Shown here: in pieces, positions 23,587-32,261 of the stretch
Layout of the letters: each line of letters starts with the position of its first letter
How positions within the stretch are numbered: the stretch's first letter is position 1
DNA from: Geodermatophilus sp. DSM 44513
GTDB lineage: Bacteria > Actinomycetota > Actinomycetes > Mycobacteriales > Geodermatophilaceae
DNA: 64,000 nt
Direction of reading: 5' to 3'
Assembly: GCF_032460525.1 (NCBI RefSeq)
Contig: NZ_CP135963.1
Span: 2,046,001 to 2,110,000 of the forward strand
Program-made: the position numbers and the translations under genes
Notes under the pieces: generated by a model
Database searches by the model: none
What the model saw: only the letters and a program-made list of their open reading frames with translations
Told to the model about the DNA's origin: nothing

Positions 23587-24186
23587 GTGGTGGAGCCCGC
23601 CCGGCCCGGCGAGTACGAGGTGCTGGGCACCGAGGTCGTGCACGAGGGCCGGATCACCACCCTGGTCAAGGACACCGTGGCCATGCCCGGCGGCGGGGAC
23701 AGCGTCCGCGAGGTGGTGCGGCACATCGGCGCGGTGGCCGTCGCCGCGGTGGACGACGAGGGCCGCATCGTGCTGGTCCGCCAGTACCGGCACCCGGTGC
23801 GCGGCTACCTGTGGGAGCTGCCCGCCGGCCTGCGCGACGCCGACGGCGAGGCCCCTCTGGCCACCGCGCGGCGGGAGCTGGCCGAGGAGGCGGGGCTGGC
23901 TGCCGAGCGCTGGTCGCTGCTGGCCACCAGCTACAGCACCCCGGGCTTCTGCACCGAGCAGGTGCTCGTCTACCTCGCCGAGGGGCTCATCGCCGTCGAC
24001 CTCCCAGAGGGCTTCGTCGTGGAGCACGAGGAGCTGGACATGACCGTGGAGCGGGTGCCGCTGGACGAGGCCGTGCAGCGGGTGTTCGCCGGGGGGATCC
24101 GCAACTCCTCGGCGGTCATCGGCGTGCTGGGCGCCGCACACGCCCGCGCGACCGGCGCCACCCTGCGCCCCGCCGACGCGGGGTAG
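23587..24186 (+). CDS. NUDIX hydrolase (ADP-ribose pyrophosphatase type)
   Basis: 199 aa. The NUDIX box runs through GLRDADGEAPLATARRELAE and ends EAGL at about residues 79-102, with the metal-binding REL-EE present. The preceding RQYRHPVRGYLWELPAG is typical of ADP-ribose pyrophosphatases. It corresponds to Rv1700, an ADP-ribose/8-oxo-nucleotide hydrolase beside pyrG in M. tuberculosis. GTG 23587 or the next codon GTG 23590 is the start; it follows the pyrG stop by 2 nt, so the two are cotranscribed. Confidence 0.9.
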   Translation: MVEPARPGEYEVLGTEVVHEGRITTLVKDTVAMPGGGDSVREVVRHIGAVAVAAVDDEGRIVLVRQYRHPVRGYLWELPAGLRDADGEAPLATARRELAEEAGLAAERWSLLATSYSTPGFCTEQVLVYLAEGLIAVDLPEGFVVEHEELDMTVERVPLDEAVQRVFAGGIRNSSAVIGVLGAAHARATGATLRPADAG

Positions 24187-24188
24187 GT

Positions 24189-24212
24189 CCGCCTTTGTCG
24201 CGACAATGGCGG
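24189..24212. terminator. Bidirectional terminator palindrome
   Basis: A 24-bp palindrome with one mismatched pair, built around TTGTCGCGACAA and bounded by CCGCC/GGCGG, lies directly after the NUDIX stop and before the convergent gene end at 24226. It most likely ends both transcripts. Confidence 0.65.
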
Positions 24213-24225
24213 TCCGCGTCGGACG

Positions 24226-24876
24226 TCAGGAGATGACGACGGCGTCGGAGGTGCCCACCTGCACCCAGCGCAGCACGCCGTCGACGCCGCGCACCTCCTC
24301 CTCCAGCCAGAACACGTAGGGGTCGCCGGGGGTGAGCCCGGCGAAGGCGACGGTGACCGGCACGCAGTCCTCGGGCTGGGCGGCCAGCTGCACCGGCGGG
24401 TCGGGCTGCGGCCCGCTGACCAGCCGCTGAGCGACCGCCTGCACCCGGTACTGCTGCACCTCGGCGCGCCCGTCGGCCTGCCAGCTCACCGTCGCCGACG
24501 CCACGCCGGGCAGCACTCCCGGGACGATCCGCCGCGGGTTGCCGTAGCCGCCGCACGGCGCCTCGGGCACCGTCAGCTCCAGCGCGACGCCGCGGGGGAC
24601 GCCGGGCCGCACCGCGACCTCGATCGGCCGGGGACGGGGGATGTCGACGCCGTCCACCGGGGGGACGGCGACCGGCGCCGCGGGCGCGACGGCGAGCACG
24701 CGCACCGGGCCGGGCACCGCTGCCGCCGGTGCGGGGACCGCGGGCAGCGCCGTCCGGGTGGCGGTGAGCGTCGCGGCGACCTCGGTGACCGGGCCGCTCA
24801 GCGCGATCAGGCCGACCGCGGCCACCGCGGCGACCGTGCCGGTCCCGCGTCCCCGCCGTGCTGCCCGCCGTCCCAC
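24226..24876 (-). CDS. Putative exported protein with one membrane anchor
   Basis: 216 aa, GTG start. A basic N-terminus (RRAARRGRG) is followed by a hydrophobic helix (about 12-36) that acts as a signal anchor, then a Pro/Val-rich linker. The C-terminal half (about 110-216) has alternating beta-type segments such as SATVSWQADGRAEVQQYRV and VTVAFAGLTPGDPYVFWLEE that look like a fibronectin type III or similar beta-sandwich domain. Two cysteines (in APCGGYG and EDCVPV) could form a disulphide outside the cell. I recognise no specific function. Confidence 0.6.
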   Translation of the reverse strand: MGRRAARRGRGTGTVAAVAAVGLIALSGPVTEVAATLTATRTALPAVPAPAAAVPGPVRVLAVAPAAPVAVPPVDGVDIPRPRPIEVAVRPGVPRGVALELTVPEAPCGGYGNPRRIVPGVLPGVASATVSWQADGRAEVQQYRVQAVAQRLVSGPQPDPPVQLAAQPEDCVPVTVAFAGLTPGDPYVFWLEEEVRGVDGVLRWVQVGTSDAVVIS

Positions 24877-24927
24877 GCCCTGCCTCCCCGGTGTCCTCCC
24901 CGGACATCGGCAGCCACAGCCGTCCCC

Positions 24928-25527
24928 TCAACCCCAACCGGACAGCCCCAGCCGTTCCAGCTCCACGGCCGCCAGCGCCCGCGTCGCGGCCGGGTCGCCG
25001 GCCCGCCAGGCGTCCGCGGTGCCCGGCGGCAGGGCGGCCAGCCGGGACAGCGGGGCGGTGGCCAGCGCCCGCGCCGCCAGCACGCCCGGGTCGGCCGCGG
25101 CCAGCCGCCCGGCGGCCCCGGCGGCCCGCACCCAGCCCAGCCGCCACGGCAGCCAGCGCAGCAGCGCCCAGCCCACCGGCAGCAGCACCAGGACGACGGC
25201 GAGCACCGTGGCCAGCGTGCCGACGGCGTCCACCGCGGCCTGGCCCGCCCCGCCCACCGACCCGCCGGCCGAGCCGAGCGCGGCGAACGGCGCGGCCAGC
25301 TCGTCGCCGACGACCGGCACGTCCTCGGCCACCTCCGCGGCCGAGGACATGCTGCCGGCCACCGAGGCGCCCAGGTCCTCGACCGCGCGGCCGGGCCCGG
25401 CCAGGGCCAGCACCGCGCCGTGCACCGTGCGGGCCACGACCACCCAGAGCACCAGCCAGGCGACCAGCCCGAGGTCGGCGGCCAGCTGGCGGGCGCGCAC
25501 GGCCGGGGACGGGGCGTACAGGGCCAC
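24928..25527 (-). CDS. Hypothetical membrane protein
   Basis: 199 aa with two clear membrane helices (about 18-40 and 105-128) and an amphipathic, Ala/Gly-rich region between them. The C-terminus (TADAWRAGDPAATRALAAVE) is soluble. GTG 25527 is chosen because AGGAGG lies 7 nt upstream; the GTG at 25533 would be too close to it. It may be cotranscribed with the exported protein 51 bp downstream. I do not recognise the family. Confidence 0.6.
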   Translation of the reverse strand: MALYAPSPAVRARQLAADLGLVAWLVLWVVVARTVHGAVLALAGPGRAVEDLGASVAGSMSSAAEVAEDVPVVGDELAAPFAALGSAGGSVGGAGQAAVDAVGTLATVLAVVLVLLPVGWALLRWLPWRLGWVRAAGAAGRLAAADPGVLAARALATAPLSRLAALPPGTADAWRAGDPAATRALAAVELERLGLSGWG

Positions 25528-25624
25528 GGGCACTCCTCCTGCGCAGGCGGCTGACCCGCCCACCCTCCGCCCCGGGACGGCGCCCCGCAGGCGGAGCACC
25601 CGGCGGTGCTGGCAGGGTGGGCCC

Positions 25625-26044
25625 GTGCTGACCTCCGAGCAGGCCCAGGCCCTGCTGACCGCCGCCCGCGACGAGTGCGCCCGCGTCGGCGTGCCCATGT
25701 CCTTCGCCGTCATGGACCCCGCCGGCCACCTCGTGGCCCTGCTGCGCACCGACGGCGCCCCGTGGATCTCCACCGACGTCGCCCAGGGCAAGGCCTGGAC
25801 CGCGGCGGCCTACGGCATGCCCAGCGCCGGGCAGAAGGCCAAGATGGACAGCCTGCCCAACTTCTCCACCGCGCTGACCGCGATGACCGCCGGCCGCTTC
25901 ACGCCGCAGCCCGGCGCCGTGCCGGTCTACGCGGACGGGCGGCTGGTCGGGGCACTGGGCGCCAGCGGCGGCACCGGCCAGCAGGACGAGGACGTGTGCG
26001 CCGCCGCCGTCACCGCCTGCGGGTACGCGACCGCGGCCGGCTGA
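25625..26044 (+). CDS. GlcG/HbpS family protein
   Basis: 139 aa. The sequence is a full GlcG/HbpS domain (PF03928 type): [40 protein letters not shown], and the end [19 protein letters not shown]. In Streptomyces HbpS is a haem-degrading, redox-sensing protein that is exported; GlcG is linked with glycolate use. No signal peptide is present here, so it is cytoplasmic. The start GTG at 25625 lacks a strong site upstream. Substrate unknown. Confidence 0.82.
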   Translation: MLTSEQAQALLTAARDECARVGVPMSFAVMDPAGHLVALLRTDGAPWISTDVAQGKAWTAAAYGMPSAGQKAKMDSLPNFSTALTAMTAGRFTPQPGAVPVYADGRLVGALGASGGTGQQDEDVCAAAVTACGYATAAG

Positions 26045-26048
26045 GGGA

Positions 26049-26073
26049 GGGCCCACCCCCGGAGGGTGGGCCC
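26049..26073 (+). terminator. Terminator hairpin after GlcG-like gene
   Basis: A perfect 10-bp stem GGGCCCACCC (26049-26058) against 26064-26073 with a 5-nt loop begins 4 nt after the stop codon. There is no U tract. Confidence 0.7.
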
Positions 26074-26206
26074 GGCACGCCGGGCCGTCCGCAGCGTCCG
26101 CCGCTGCTTACACTCCGCGCGAGGCGCGCCCCGATCGGGTGCGCCCACGAGACGGTGGGACGCCCGTCACCCTCGGGCCGCGCCACCGGGACCAGGAGTG
26201 TCGGCG

Positions 26207-27322
26207 ATGCGGGTCGGGGTTCCCCGAGAGGTCAAGAACCGGGAGTACCGGGTGGCGCTCACCCCTGCGGGGGTGACCGAGCTGGCGCGGGCCGGGCACA
26301 CGGTGCTCGTCGAGCGGGGGGCGGGGGAGGGCTCGTCCATCCCGGACGCCGACTACACCGCCGCCGGGGCCACCATCGTGGCCGACGCCGACGACGTGTG
26401 GGCCGACGCCGACCTGCTGCTCAAGGTCAAGGAGCCGGTCGCCGAGGAGTACCCCCGGCTGCGGGCCGGGCAGACGCTGTTCACCTACCTGCACCTGGCC
26501 GCGTCCCGGGAGTGCACCGACGCCCTGGTCGCCTCCGGCACCACCGCGATCGCCTACGAGACGGTGCAGACCGCCCGCGGCGCGCTGCCCCTGCTGGCCC
26601 CGATGAGCGAGGTCGCCGGCCGCATGGCGCCGCAGGTCGGGGCGCACAGCCTGGAGCGGGCGCACGGCGGGCGCGGGGTGCTGCTCGGCGGTGTCTCCGG
26701 GGTGTACGCGGCCAAGGTCGTCGTCATCGGGGCCGGGGTGTCGGGCATGAGTGCGGCCACCATCGCCCTGGGCATGCAGGCCGAGGTCGTCGTGCTGGAC
26801 CGCGACGTCGACAAGCTGCGCGCCGCGGACACCGTCTACCGCGGGCACCTGCAGACGGTGACCTCCAACGCCTACGAGGTGGAGCGGGCCGTCCTGGACG
26901 CCGACCTGGTCATCGGCGCGGTGCTGGTCCCCGGTGCCAAGGCGCCCACCCTGGTGAGCAACGACCTGGTCAAGCGGATGAAGCCGGGGTCGGTGCTGGT
27001 CGACATCGCCGTGGACCAGGGCGGCTGCTTCGAGGACAGCCGGCCCACGACGCACGACGACCCGACCTTCCGGGTGCACGAGTCGGTCTTCTACTGCGTG
27101 GCCAACATGCCCGGCGCGGTGCCCAACACCTCCACGCACGCGCTCACCAACGTGACGCTGCCCTACGTCATGGCGTTGGCCGGCCGGGGCACCGCCGACG
27201 CCGTGCACGCCGACCCCGCACTCGCCCACGGGGTCAACGTGGTGGCCGGTCAGGTGGTGCTGCCCGAGGTCGCCGAGGCGCACGGGATGGCCGCCGTCGC
27301 GCTGGCGGAGGTGCTGCCCTGA
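26207..27322 (+). CDS. ald: Alanine dehydrogenase
   Basis: 371 aa, full length. It interconverts L-alanine and pyruvate with NAD. The N-terminal domain starts [20 protein letters not shown] with catalytic Lys in LLKVKEP (near residue 74) and His in TYLHLAAS (near 95); the NAD site is [20 protein letters not shown] near 168-187 and [20 protein letters not shown] lies near 285-305. ATG 26207 has AGGAG 8 nt upstream. A TACACT box at 26109-26114 is a possible -10 and would leave an 90-nt leader. In mycobacteria ald is controlled by an Lrp-type AldR; no such gene is in view. Confidence 0.96.
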   Translation: MRVGVPREVKNREYRVALTPAGVTELARAGHTVLVERGAGEGSSIPDADYTAAGATIVADADDVWADADLLLKVKEPVAEEYPRLRAGQTLFTYLHLAASRECTDALVASGTTAIAYETVQTARGALPLLAPMSEVAGRMAPQVGAHSLERAHGGRGVLLGGVSGVYAAKVVVIGAGVSGMSAATIALGMQAEVVVLDRDVDKLRAADTVYRGHLQTVTSNAYEVERAVLDADLVIGAVLVPGAKAPTLVSNDLVKRMKPGSVLVDIAVDQGGCFEDSRPTTHDDPTFRVHESVFYCVANMPGAVPNTSTHALTNVTLPYVMALAGRGTADAVHADPALAHGVNVVAGQVVLPEVAEAHGMAAVALAEVLP

Positions 27323-28287
27323 CCACCGCCACCCCCACCGCCGGCGACGTGGCGCGGGCGGTCTCCGGCTACCTCGACCACCTCACCGTCGAGCGCGGCC
27401 TGGCCGCCAACACCATCACCTCCTACCGCCGCGACCTGCGCCGCTACGCGCAGTTCCTCGACGCGGCCGGCGTGCGCGGGCTGGGCGAGGTCGCCGAGTC
27501 CGACGTCGCCGGCTTCCTCGCGGCGTTGCGGCAGGGCGACGAGGACCACCCGCCGCTGTCGCCCACCTCGGCGGCGCGCGCGGTGGTCGCCGTCCGCGGG
27601 CTGCACCGCTTCGCGCTGCTCGACGGCCTGGTGCCCGACGACGTCGCCGCCGAGGTGCGCCCGCCGTCGCCGGCGCGCCGGCTGCCCAAGGCGATCCCGG
27701 TGCAGTCGGTGGTCGCGCTGATCGAGGCCGCGGGCACGCTGGAGGGCCCGCGCGGGCTGCGCGACCGGGCCCTGCTCGAGGTGCTGTACGGCACCGGGGC
27801 GCGCATCTCCGAGGCGGTCGGGCTGGCCGTCGACGACCTCGACCGCGGCCAGTCGGTGGTGCGGCTGGCCGGCAAGGGCGGCAAGCAGCGGATCGTGCCG
27901 GTCGGGTCCTTCGCGCTGCGCGCGGTCGAGGAGTACCTGGTGCGTGCCCGGCCGGCGCTGGCCGCCGCGGGCCGCACGGGCGTGCGCGGCGGCGCGCTGT
28001 TCCTCAACGCCCGCGGCGGGACGCTGTCCCGGCAGAGCGCCTGGTCGATCCTGCGGGCGGCGGCCGCGCGGGCCGGCGGGGTGGACGGCGACCTGGCGCG
28101 GAGCGTCTCGCCGCACACGCTGCGGCACTCCTTCGCCACCCACCTGCTCGACGGCGGGGCCGACGTCCGCGTCGTCCAGGAGCTGCTCGGTCACGCCTCG
28201 GTGACCACCACCCAGGTCTACACCCTGGTCACCGTCGACCGGCTGCGTGAGGTGTACGCCAGCAGCCATCCCCGCGCGCTGACCTGA
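27319..28287 (+). CDS. xerD: Tyrosine recombinase XerD
   Basis: 322 aa from a likely CTG start. XerC/XerD resolve chromosome dimers at dif. The N-terminal SAM-like domain ([19 protein letters not shown]) is followed by the catalytic domain with Arg in GTGARISE, Lys in GKGGKQR, HTLRHSF, GHAS and the nucleophile in TTQVYT. The CTG at 27319 overlaps the ald stop and has GGAGG spaced 7 nt upstream; no ATG, GTG or TTG in frame lies nearby upstream. The alternative GTG 27349 lacks a ribosome-binding site and would remove 10 residues. Gene order next to parA and scpAB matches Rv1701-Rv1710. Confidence 0.92.
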   Translation: MTTATPTAGDVARAVSGYLDHLTVERGLAANTITSYRRDLRRYAQFLDAAGVRGLGEVAESDVAGFLAALRQGDEDHPPLSPTSAARAVVAVRGLHRFALLDGLVPDDVAAEVRPPSPARRLPKAIPVQSVVALIEAAGTLEGPRGLRDRALLEVLYGTGARISEAVGLAVDDLDRGQSVVRLAGKGGKQRIVPVGSFALRAVEEYLVRARPALAAAGRTGVRGGALFLNARGGTLSRQSAWSILRAAAARAGGVDGDLARSVSPHTLRHSFATHLLDGGADVRVVQELLGHASVTTTQVYTLVTVDRLREVYASSHPRALT

Positions 28288-28499
28288 CAGTCGGTCGCAG
28301 ATCTCATGGCGTGTCGTGCCAGTGGTCTCGGCTTGATGTGACGCCTGTGTTGTCAGACGTCGCCAAGTCGACACGTTTCCGGCGTGCCTCCTCGGCCGCC
28401 GGTGGTCGTCTCCCTACCGTCGGTGCACCCCGCGCGGCAGATCGGCTGACGCACCGGCGCTCCGGCCGGGACGGGCACGAGGTGGAGGACACGACAGCG

Positions 28500-29408
28500 A
28501 TGGCGATCCGAGGGGACGCGGCCGGTCAGGCCTTCGCGCTCCCGACCGACCCCGAGCCCGAGATGGGTGCTGCTGCCCCGCGGCTGGACCCGGCCCGCGC
28601 GCGCATGCGCAAGCTGCCCGACCCCAAGCCGCTGACCCGGCACGGCCCCGCGCGGGTCGTCGCGATGTGCAACCAGAAGGGCGGCGTCGGCAAGACCACG
28701 TCGACGATCAACCTGGGTGCCGCGCTGGTCGAGTACGGCCGCAAGGTGCTGCTCATCGACCTGGACCCGCAGGGCGCGCTGTCGGTCGGCCTCGGCGTCC
28801 CGGCGCAGAACCTGGACCGGACCATCTACAACGCCCTCATGGAGCGGCGCACCTCGCTGCGCGACGTGCGGGTGCCCACCGACATCCCCGGCCTGGACCT
28901 GGTGCCGAGCAACATCGACCTGTCCGCGGCGGAGGTCCAGCTGGTCAGCGAGGTGGCCCGGGAGCAGACGCTGCTACGGGTGCTCGCCGACGTCCGCGAG
29001 GAGTACGACTACGTCCTCATCGACTGCCAGCCCTCCCTCGGCCTGCTGACGGTCAACGCGCTGACCGCCGCGCAGGGCGTGGTCATCCCGCTGGAGTGCG
29101 AGTTCTTCTCGCTGCGCGGGGTGGCCCTGTTGGTCGACACCATCGAGAAGGTCAAGGAGCGGCTCAACCCCGACCTGGAGATCTCCGGGATCCTCGCCAC
29201 GATGTACGACGCGCGCACCGTGCACTGCCGCGAGGTGTTCAGCCGGGTCGTCGAGGCCTTCGGCGACACCGTGTTCCGCACCGTCATCCAGCGGACCGTG
29301 CGCTTCCCCGAGACCACGGTCGCCGGCCAGCCGATCACCACCTGGGCGCCGACGTCCTCCGGTGCGTCGGCCTACCGCGACCTGGCCAAGGAGGTCCTCT
29401 CGCTGTGA
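28500..29408 (+). CDS. ParA/Soj-like ATPase
   Basis: 302 aa, orthologue of Rv1708 by position. Deviant Walker A KGGVGKTTST is near residue 61 (CNQKGGVGKTT), the switch region DLDPQGALSVGLGV follows, and DYVLIDCQPSLGLLTVNAL lies near 168. Such ParA ATPases bind DNA non-specifically and position chromosomes or other cargo. It is not the oriC-proximal ParA, as no parB follows. ATG 28500 is preferred; GTG 28482 in frame is possible. The 210-bp region upstream (28288-28499) has no gene; TACCGT at 28415 is a weak -10 candidate. Confidence 0.88.
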   Translation: MAIRGDAAGQAFALPTDPEPEMGAAAPRLDPARARMRKLPDPKPLTRHGPARVVAMCNQKGGVGKTTSTINLGAALVEYGRKVLLIDLDPQGALSVGLGVPAQNLDRTIYNALMERRTSLRDVRVPTDIPGLDLVPSNIDLSAAEVQLVSEVAREQTLLRVLADVREEYDYVLIDCQPSLGLLTVNALTAAQGVVIPLECEFFSLRGVALLVDTIEKVKERLNPDLEISGILATMYDARTVHCREVFSRVVEAFGDTVFRTVIQRTVRFPETTVAGQPITTWAPTSSGASAYRDLAKEVLSL

Positions 29409-29890
29409 CACGGCGTCCCGTCCTGCCGGGTGCGGCCGAGCTGTTCCGCCGCACCGACGCCCAGCCGGAGCCGGAGGTCACCGAGCTGCCCAGCATCAGC
29501 GCCACGGTCAACTCCCCGGCGCTGCGCGGCGGCCACCGCCGGAACGAGGACGCCCCGGAGCCGACGGCGCCGCTGACCCTCGTGCCCGGCGGGGCCGGTG
29601 ACGCCGACCCGCTGGGCGGCTTCCGCACCCCGCCGCCGGCGGCGGTCCCCGGTCCGGCCCGCCGCGGCCGCGCCCAGCGCACCGAGCGGGTCCGGCACGA
29701 CGAGAAGATCACCGTCTACATCTCCGCCGACGAGCTGCTGGCCCTGGAGAGCGCGCGGCTGACGCTGCGCGGCCAGCACGGCGTGGCCGCCGACCGCGGC
29801 CGGATCGTCCGCGAGGCGATCACGGTGCTGCTGGCCGACCTCGCCGAGCGCGGCGAGGACTCGGTGCTGGTGCACCGGCTGCGGAAGTGA
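29405..29890 (+). CDS. Small ParA-partner protein with ribbon-helix-helix-like C-terminus
   Basis: 161 aa. The first 95 residues are Pro/Ala-rich and disordered. The last 60 (DEKITVYISADELLALESA, then GIVREAI-like DRGRIVREAITVLLADLAE) read as a strand plus two helices, like ribbon-helix-helix DNA-binding proteins. GTG 29405 overlaps the parA stop by 4 nt. By its coupling to parA it may be the DNA-binding or regulatory partner of that ATPase (inference). No ParB motifs are present. Confidence 0.68.
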   Translation: MTRRPVLPGAAELFRRTDAQPEPEVTELPSISATVNSPALRGGHRRNEDAPEPTAPLTLVPGGAGDADPLGGFRTPPPAAVPGPARRGRAQRTERVRHDEKITVYISADELLALESARLTLRGQHGVAADRGRIVREAITVLLADLAERGEDSVLVHRLRK

Positions 29891-29911
29891 CGGCCGCGAC
29901 CGTGACCCCGC

Positions 29912-29980
29912 TGCCGTGACCATCGGCGACCGGTCGTCCCCGCCGGCGTGTCGAGCAGCCACCCGCCGATGATCACGGCA
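29912..29980. repeat. 17-bp inverted repeat between parA partner and scpA
   Basis: TGCCGTGACCATCGGCG (29912-29928) pairs with 29964-29980 at 16 of 17 positions across a 35-nt, GC-rich loop. It may be a terminator for the parA unit, or a binding site, given the neighbouring partition and condensin genes. The sequence cannot decide between them. Confidence 0.6.
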
Positions 29981-30017
29981 CGAGGGCGGGGTGCCGGGCA
30001 CTGTCGGTGACCGCTCC

Positions 30018-30023
30018 TAGGCT
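30018..30023 (+). promoter_or_regulatory. -10 box for leaderless scpA transcript
   Basis: TAGGCT matches the actinobacterial TANNNT -10 consensus and ends exactly 6 nt before the GTG of scpA at 30030, the spacing expected if transcription starts on the start codon. No ribosome-binding site precedes the GTG. The -35 region is weak. Confidence 0.55.
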
Positions 30024-30029
30024 GACGGT

Positions 30030-30830
30030 GTGACCGCGCCGGAGACCCCGCAGGCCGGCGCCGGGCGCTTCACCGTCCGGCTGGCCAACTTCGAGGGGCC
30101 GTTCGACCTGCTGCTGCAGCTGATCGCCCGGCACCGGCTGGACGTCACCGAGATCGCGCTGTCGACGGTCACCGACGACTTCATCGCCCACCTGCGGGCG
30201 CTGGGCGACGAGCTCGACCTCGACCAGGCCAGCGAGTTCCTCGTCGTCGCCGCCACGCTGCTGGACCTCAAGGCCGCCCGGCTGCTGCCCGCCGCCGAGG
30301 TGGAGGACGACGAGGACCTCGAGCTGCTGGAGGCCCGTGACCTGCTGTTCGCCCGGCTGCTGCAGTACCGCGCCTACAAGCGGGCGGCCGCCTTCCTGCG
30401 CGAGCGCGAGACCACCGCCGCCCGCCGTCACCCCCGCGACGCCGCGCTCGAGCCGCGCTTCGCCGAGTGGCTGCCCGAGGTGCTGCTCGGAATCACCCCC
30501 GAGCAGCTGGCCGCCCTGGCCGCCCGCGCGCTGACCCCCCGGGTACCGCCGACGGTCGGCGTGGCCCACCTGCACGCGCCGCCGGTGAGCGTGGCCGAGC
30601 AGCTGGTCCTGGTGAGCGACCGGCTCTCCGGCGCCGGGACGGCGAGCTTCCGCGCGCTGACCGCCGACTGCGGGCACACCCGCGAGGTGATCGCCCGGTT
30701 CCTCGCCCTGCTGGAGCTCTACCGCCAGCAGCGCGTCGTCTTCGAGCAGCTCACCCCCCTGGGCGAGCTGCACGTGCGCTGGACCGGTGGCGCCGGCCCC
30801 GGCCCGGCCGACGCCGAGCAGGCCGCGTGA
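30030..30830 (+). CDS. scpA: Condensin kleisin subunit ScpA
   Basis: 266 aa. It bridges the SMC heads and carries ScpB in the bacterial condensin complex. The N-terminal VRLANFEGPFDLLLQLI is diagnostic, with HRLDVTEIALSTVTDDFI following, and a winged-helix end (FLALLELYRQQRVVFEQ). GTG start appears leaderless (TAGGCT box 6 nt upstream). The stop overlaps scpB by 4 nt. Confidence 0.95.
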   Translation: MTAPETPQAGAGRFTVRLANFEGPFDLLLQLIARHRLDVTEIALSTVTDDFIAHLRALGDELDLDQASEFLVVAATLLDLKAARLLPAAEVEDDEDLELLEARDLLFARLLQYRAYKRAAAFLRERETTAARRHPRDAALEPRFAEWLPEVLLGITPEQLAALAARALTPRVPPTVGVAHLHAPPVSVAEQLVLVSDRLSGAGTASFRALTADCGHTREVIARFLALLELYRQQRVVFEQLTPLGELHVRWTGGAGPGPADAEQAA

Positions 30831-31663
30831 GCGACGAGCGGCCACCGGTCTCCTGGGACGCGCTGGCGCAGGAGCTGGCCGCCACCCGCGCGCAGGCCGG
30901 GGCCCGCGACGGCGCCGACCCGGCCACCTGGGACGCCGTCGCCGCGGAGCTGGCCGCCCGGGTGGGCGAGCGCCCGGCGGAGGTGGCCGAACCGGCCCCG
31001 GTCGCGGAGCCGGAACCACTGCCGGAGCTGGCGCCGCTGCTCGTCGTCTCTAAACCGTCGCCCGGGCCGCCCGTGGAGTCGCCCGCCCAGCCGCCCGCCG
31101 AGCCGTCGCCGCCGGTGGACCCGGCCGCGCTGCGCGGCGGGCTGGAGGCCCTGCTCTTCGTCGCCGACACCGCGGTCGACGAGGTCACGCTGGCCGCCGT
31201 GCTGCGCTGCGAGCTGCCGCAGGTGCGCGCCGCGCTGACCGAGCTGGCCGCCGGCTACGACGAGCGCGGCGCGGGCATCACGCTGCGCCGGGTGGGGGAG
31301 GGCTGGCGGCTGTACACCCGCGAGCAGTACGCCGACGTCGTCGAGCGCCACCTCGCCGAGGGGCAGCGCGCCCGGCTCACCCAGGCCTCGCTGGAGACCC
31401 TGGCCGTCATCGCCTACCGCCAGCCGGTGACCCGCGCCCGGGTGGCGGCCATCCGCGGCGTCGCGGTGGACGGCGTCATGCGCACGCTGCTGGGCCGCGG
31501 GCTGGTCCGCGAGGTCGGCACCGACCCCGACAGCGGCGGTCGGCTGTACGTCACGACGTCGCTGTTCCTGGAGCGGCTGGGCCTGGAGAGCCTCGACGAG
31601 CTGCCCGAGCTGGGCCCGCTGCTGCCCGACCCGTCCACCCTGCTCGACCACCCCGACGCCTGA
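30827..31663 (+). CDS. scpB: Condensin subunit ScpB
   Basis: 278 aa. Residues 1-95 are a Pro/Ala/Glu-rich extension not found in the shorter ScpB proteins. The two winged-helix domains follow: LRGGLEALLFVADTAVDEVT near 103, then LTQASLETLAVIAYRQPVTR near 185-204 and GLVREVGTDPDSGGRLYVTT near 226. The start is GTG 30827, overlapping the scpA stop. Together with ScpA and SMC it organises the chromosome. Confidence 0.93.
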   Translation: MSDERPPVSWDALAQELAATRAQAGARDGADPATWDAVAAELAARVGERPAEVAEPAPVAEPEPLPELAPLLVVSKPSPGPPVESPAQPPAEPSPPVDPAALRGGLEALLFVADTAVDEVTLAAVLRCELPQVRAALTELAAGYDERGAGITLRRVGEGWRLYTREQYADVVERHLAEGQRARLTQASLETLAVIAYRQPVTRARVAAIRGVAVDGVMRTLLGRGLVREVGTDPDSGGRLYVTTSLFLERLGLESLDELPELGPLLPDPSTLLDHPDA

Positions 31664-31673
31664 ACCGGGCTGC

Positions 31674-32129
31674 TCAGTCCCCCGCGACGGCGGGCACGCG
31701 GGCGGCGGTGACCAGCACGACGACGAGCGCGGCCAGCAGCAGCAGGCCGACCCCGGCCTGGAGGGGGACCAGCGCGGGCACGCCGAGGACGATGCGGACG
31801 GCGTTGAGCAGCACGCCGAGGCCCCACAGCGCCCAGAACGCGCGCGCCGCCCGCTCCCCGACGACGGTGAACCGCGTCCTGGGGTGCCGCGGCTCGGACC
31901 ACACCCGCTGCAGGAACACCACGGCCGCGGCCGCGGCCAGGGCGCCGACGGCGGACAGCCCGGCCGCCGTGGAGCCCCCGCCGAGCGAGCCGGTGACCAC
32001 GGCGGCGACCACCAGCAGCGCGCCCGGGGTGCCGAGCACCAGGCCGGTGCGCCGCCACGCCCGCAGCGTGGCCGGGTCGGCCGGCTCCGGTCGCCGCCGC
32101 CGGGCTGCCGCTCCCTCGTCGTCCGCCAC
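31674..32129 (-). CDS. Hypothetical four-helix membrane protein
   Basis: 151 aa, GTG start at 32129. A charged N-terminus (about 30 residues, Arg/Glu-rich) is followed by four hydrophobic helices (about 32-52, 60-78, 98-116 and 122-142). Nothing catalytic is visible. It lies on the reverse strand between scpB and rluB, where mycobacteria have no gene. I do not recognise the family. Confidence 0.6.
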   Translation of the reverse strand: MADDEGAAARRRRPEPADPATLRAWRRTGLVLGTPGALLVVAAVVTGSLGGGSTAAGLSAVGALAAAAAVVFLQRVWSEPRHPRTRFTVVGERAARAFWALWGLGVLLNAVRIVLGVPALVPLQAGVGLLLLAALVVVLVTAARVPAVAGD

Positions 32130-32261
32130 GACGACAGCCCTACCCGACGGCGGGCCCGGGGAGCGGGCCGGACGCCGAGGTCCGCCCGATCGGGGGTGCG
32201 CCGACGGGTGCGGGACGCGGGCGGACAGCGGCGGGGGTGCCGGGTGGGAGACTGGACGGCG

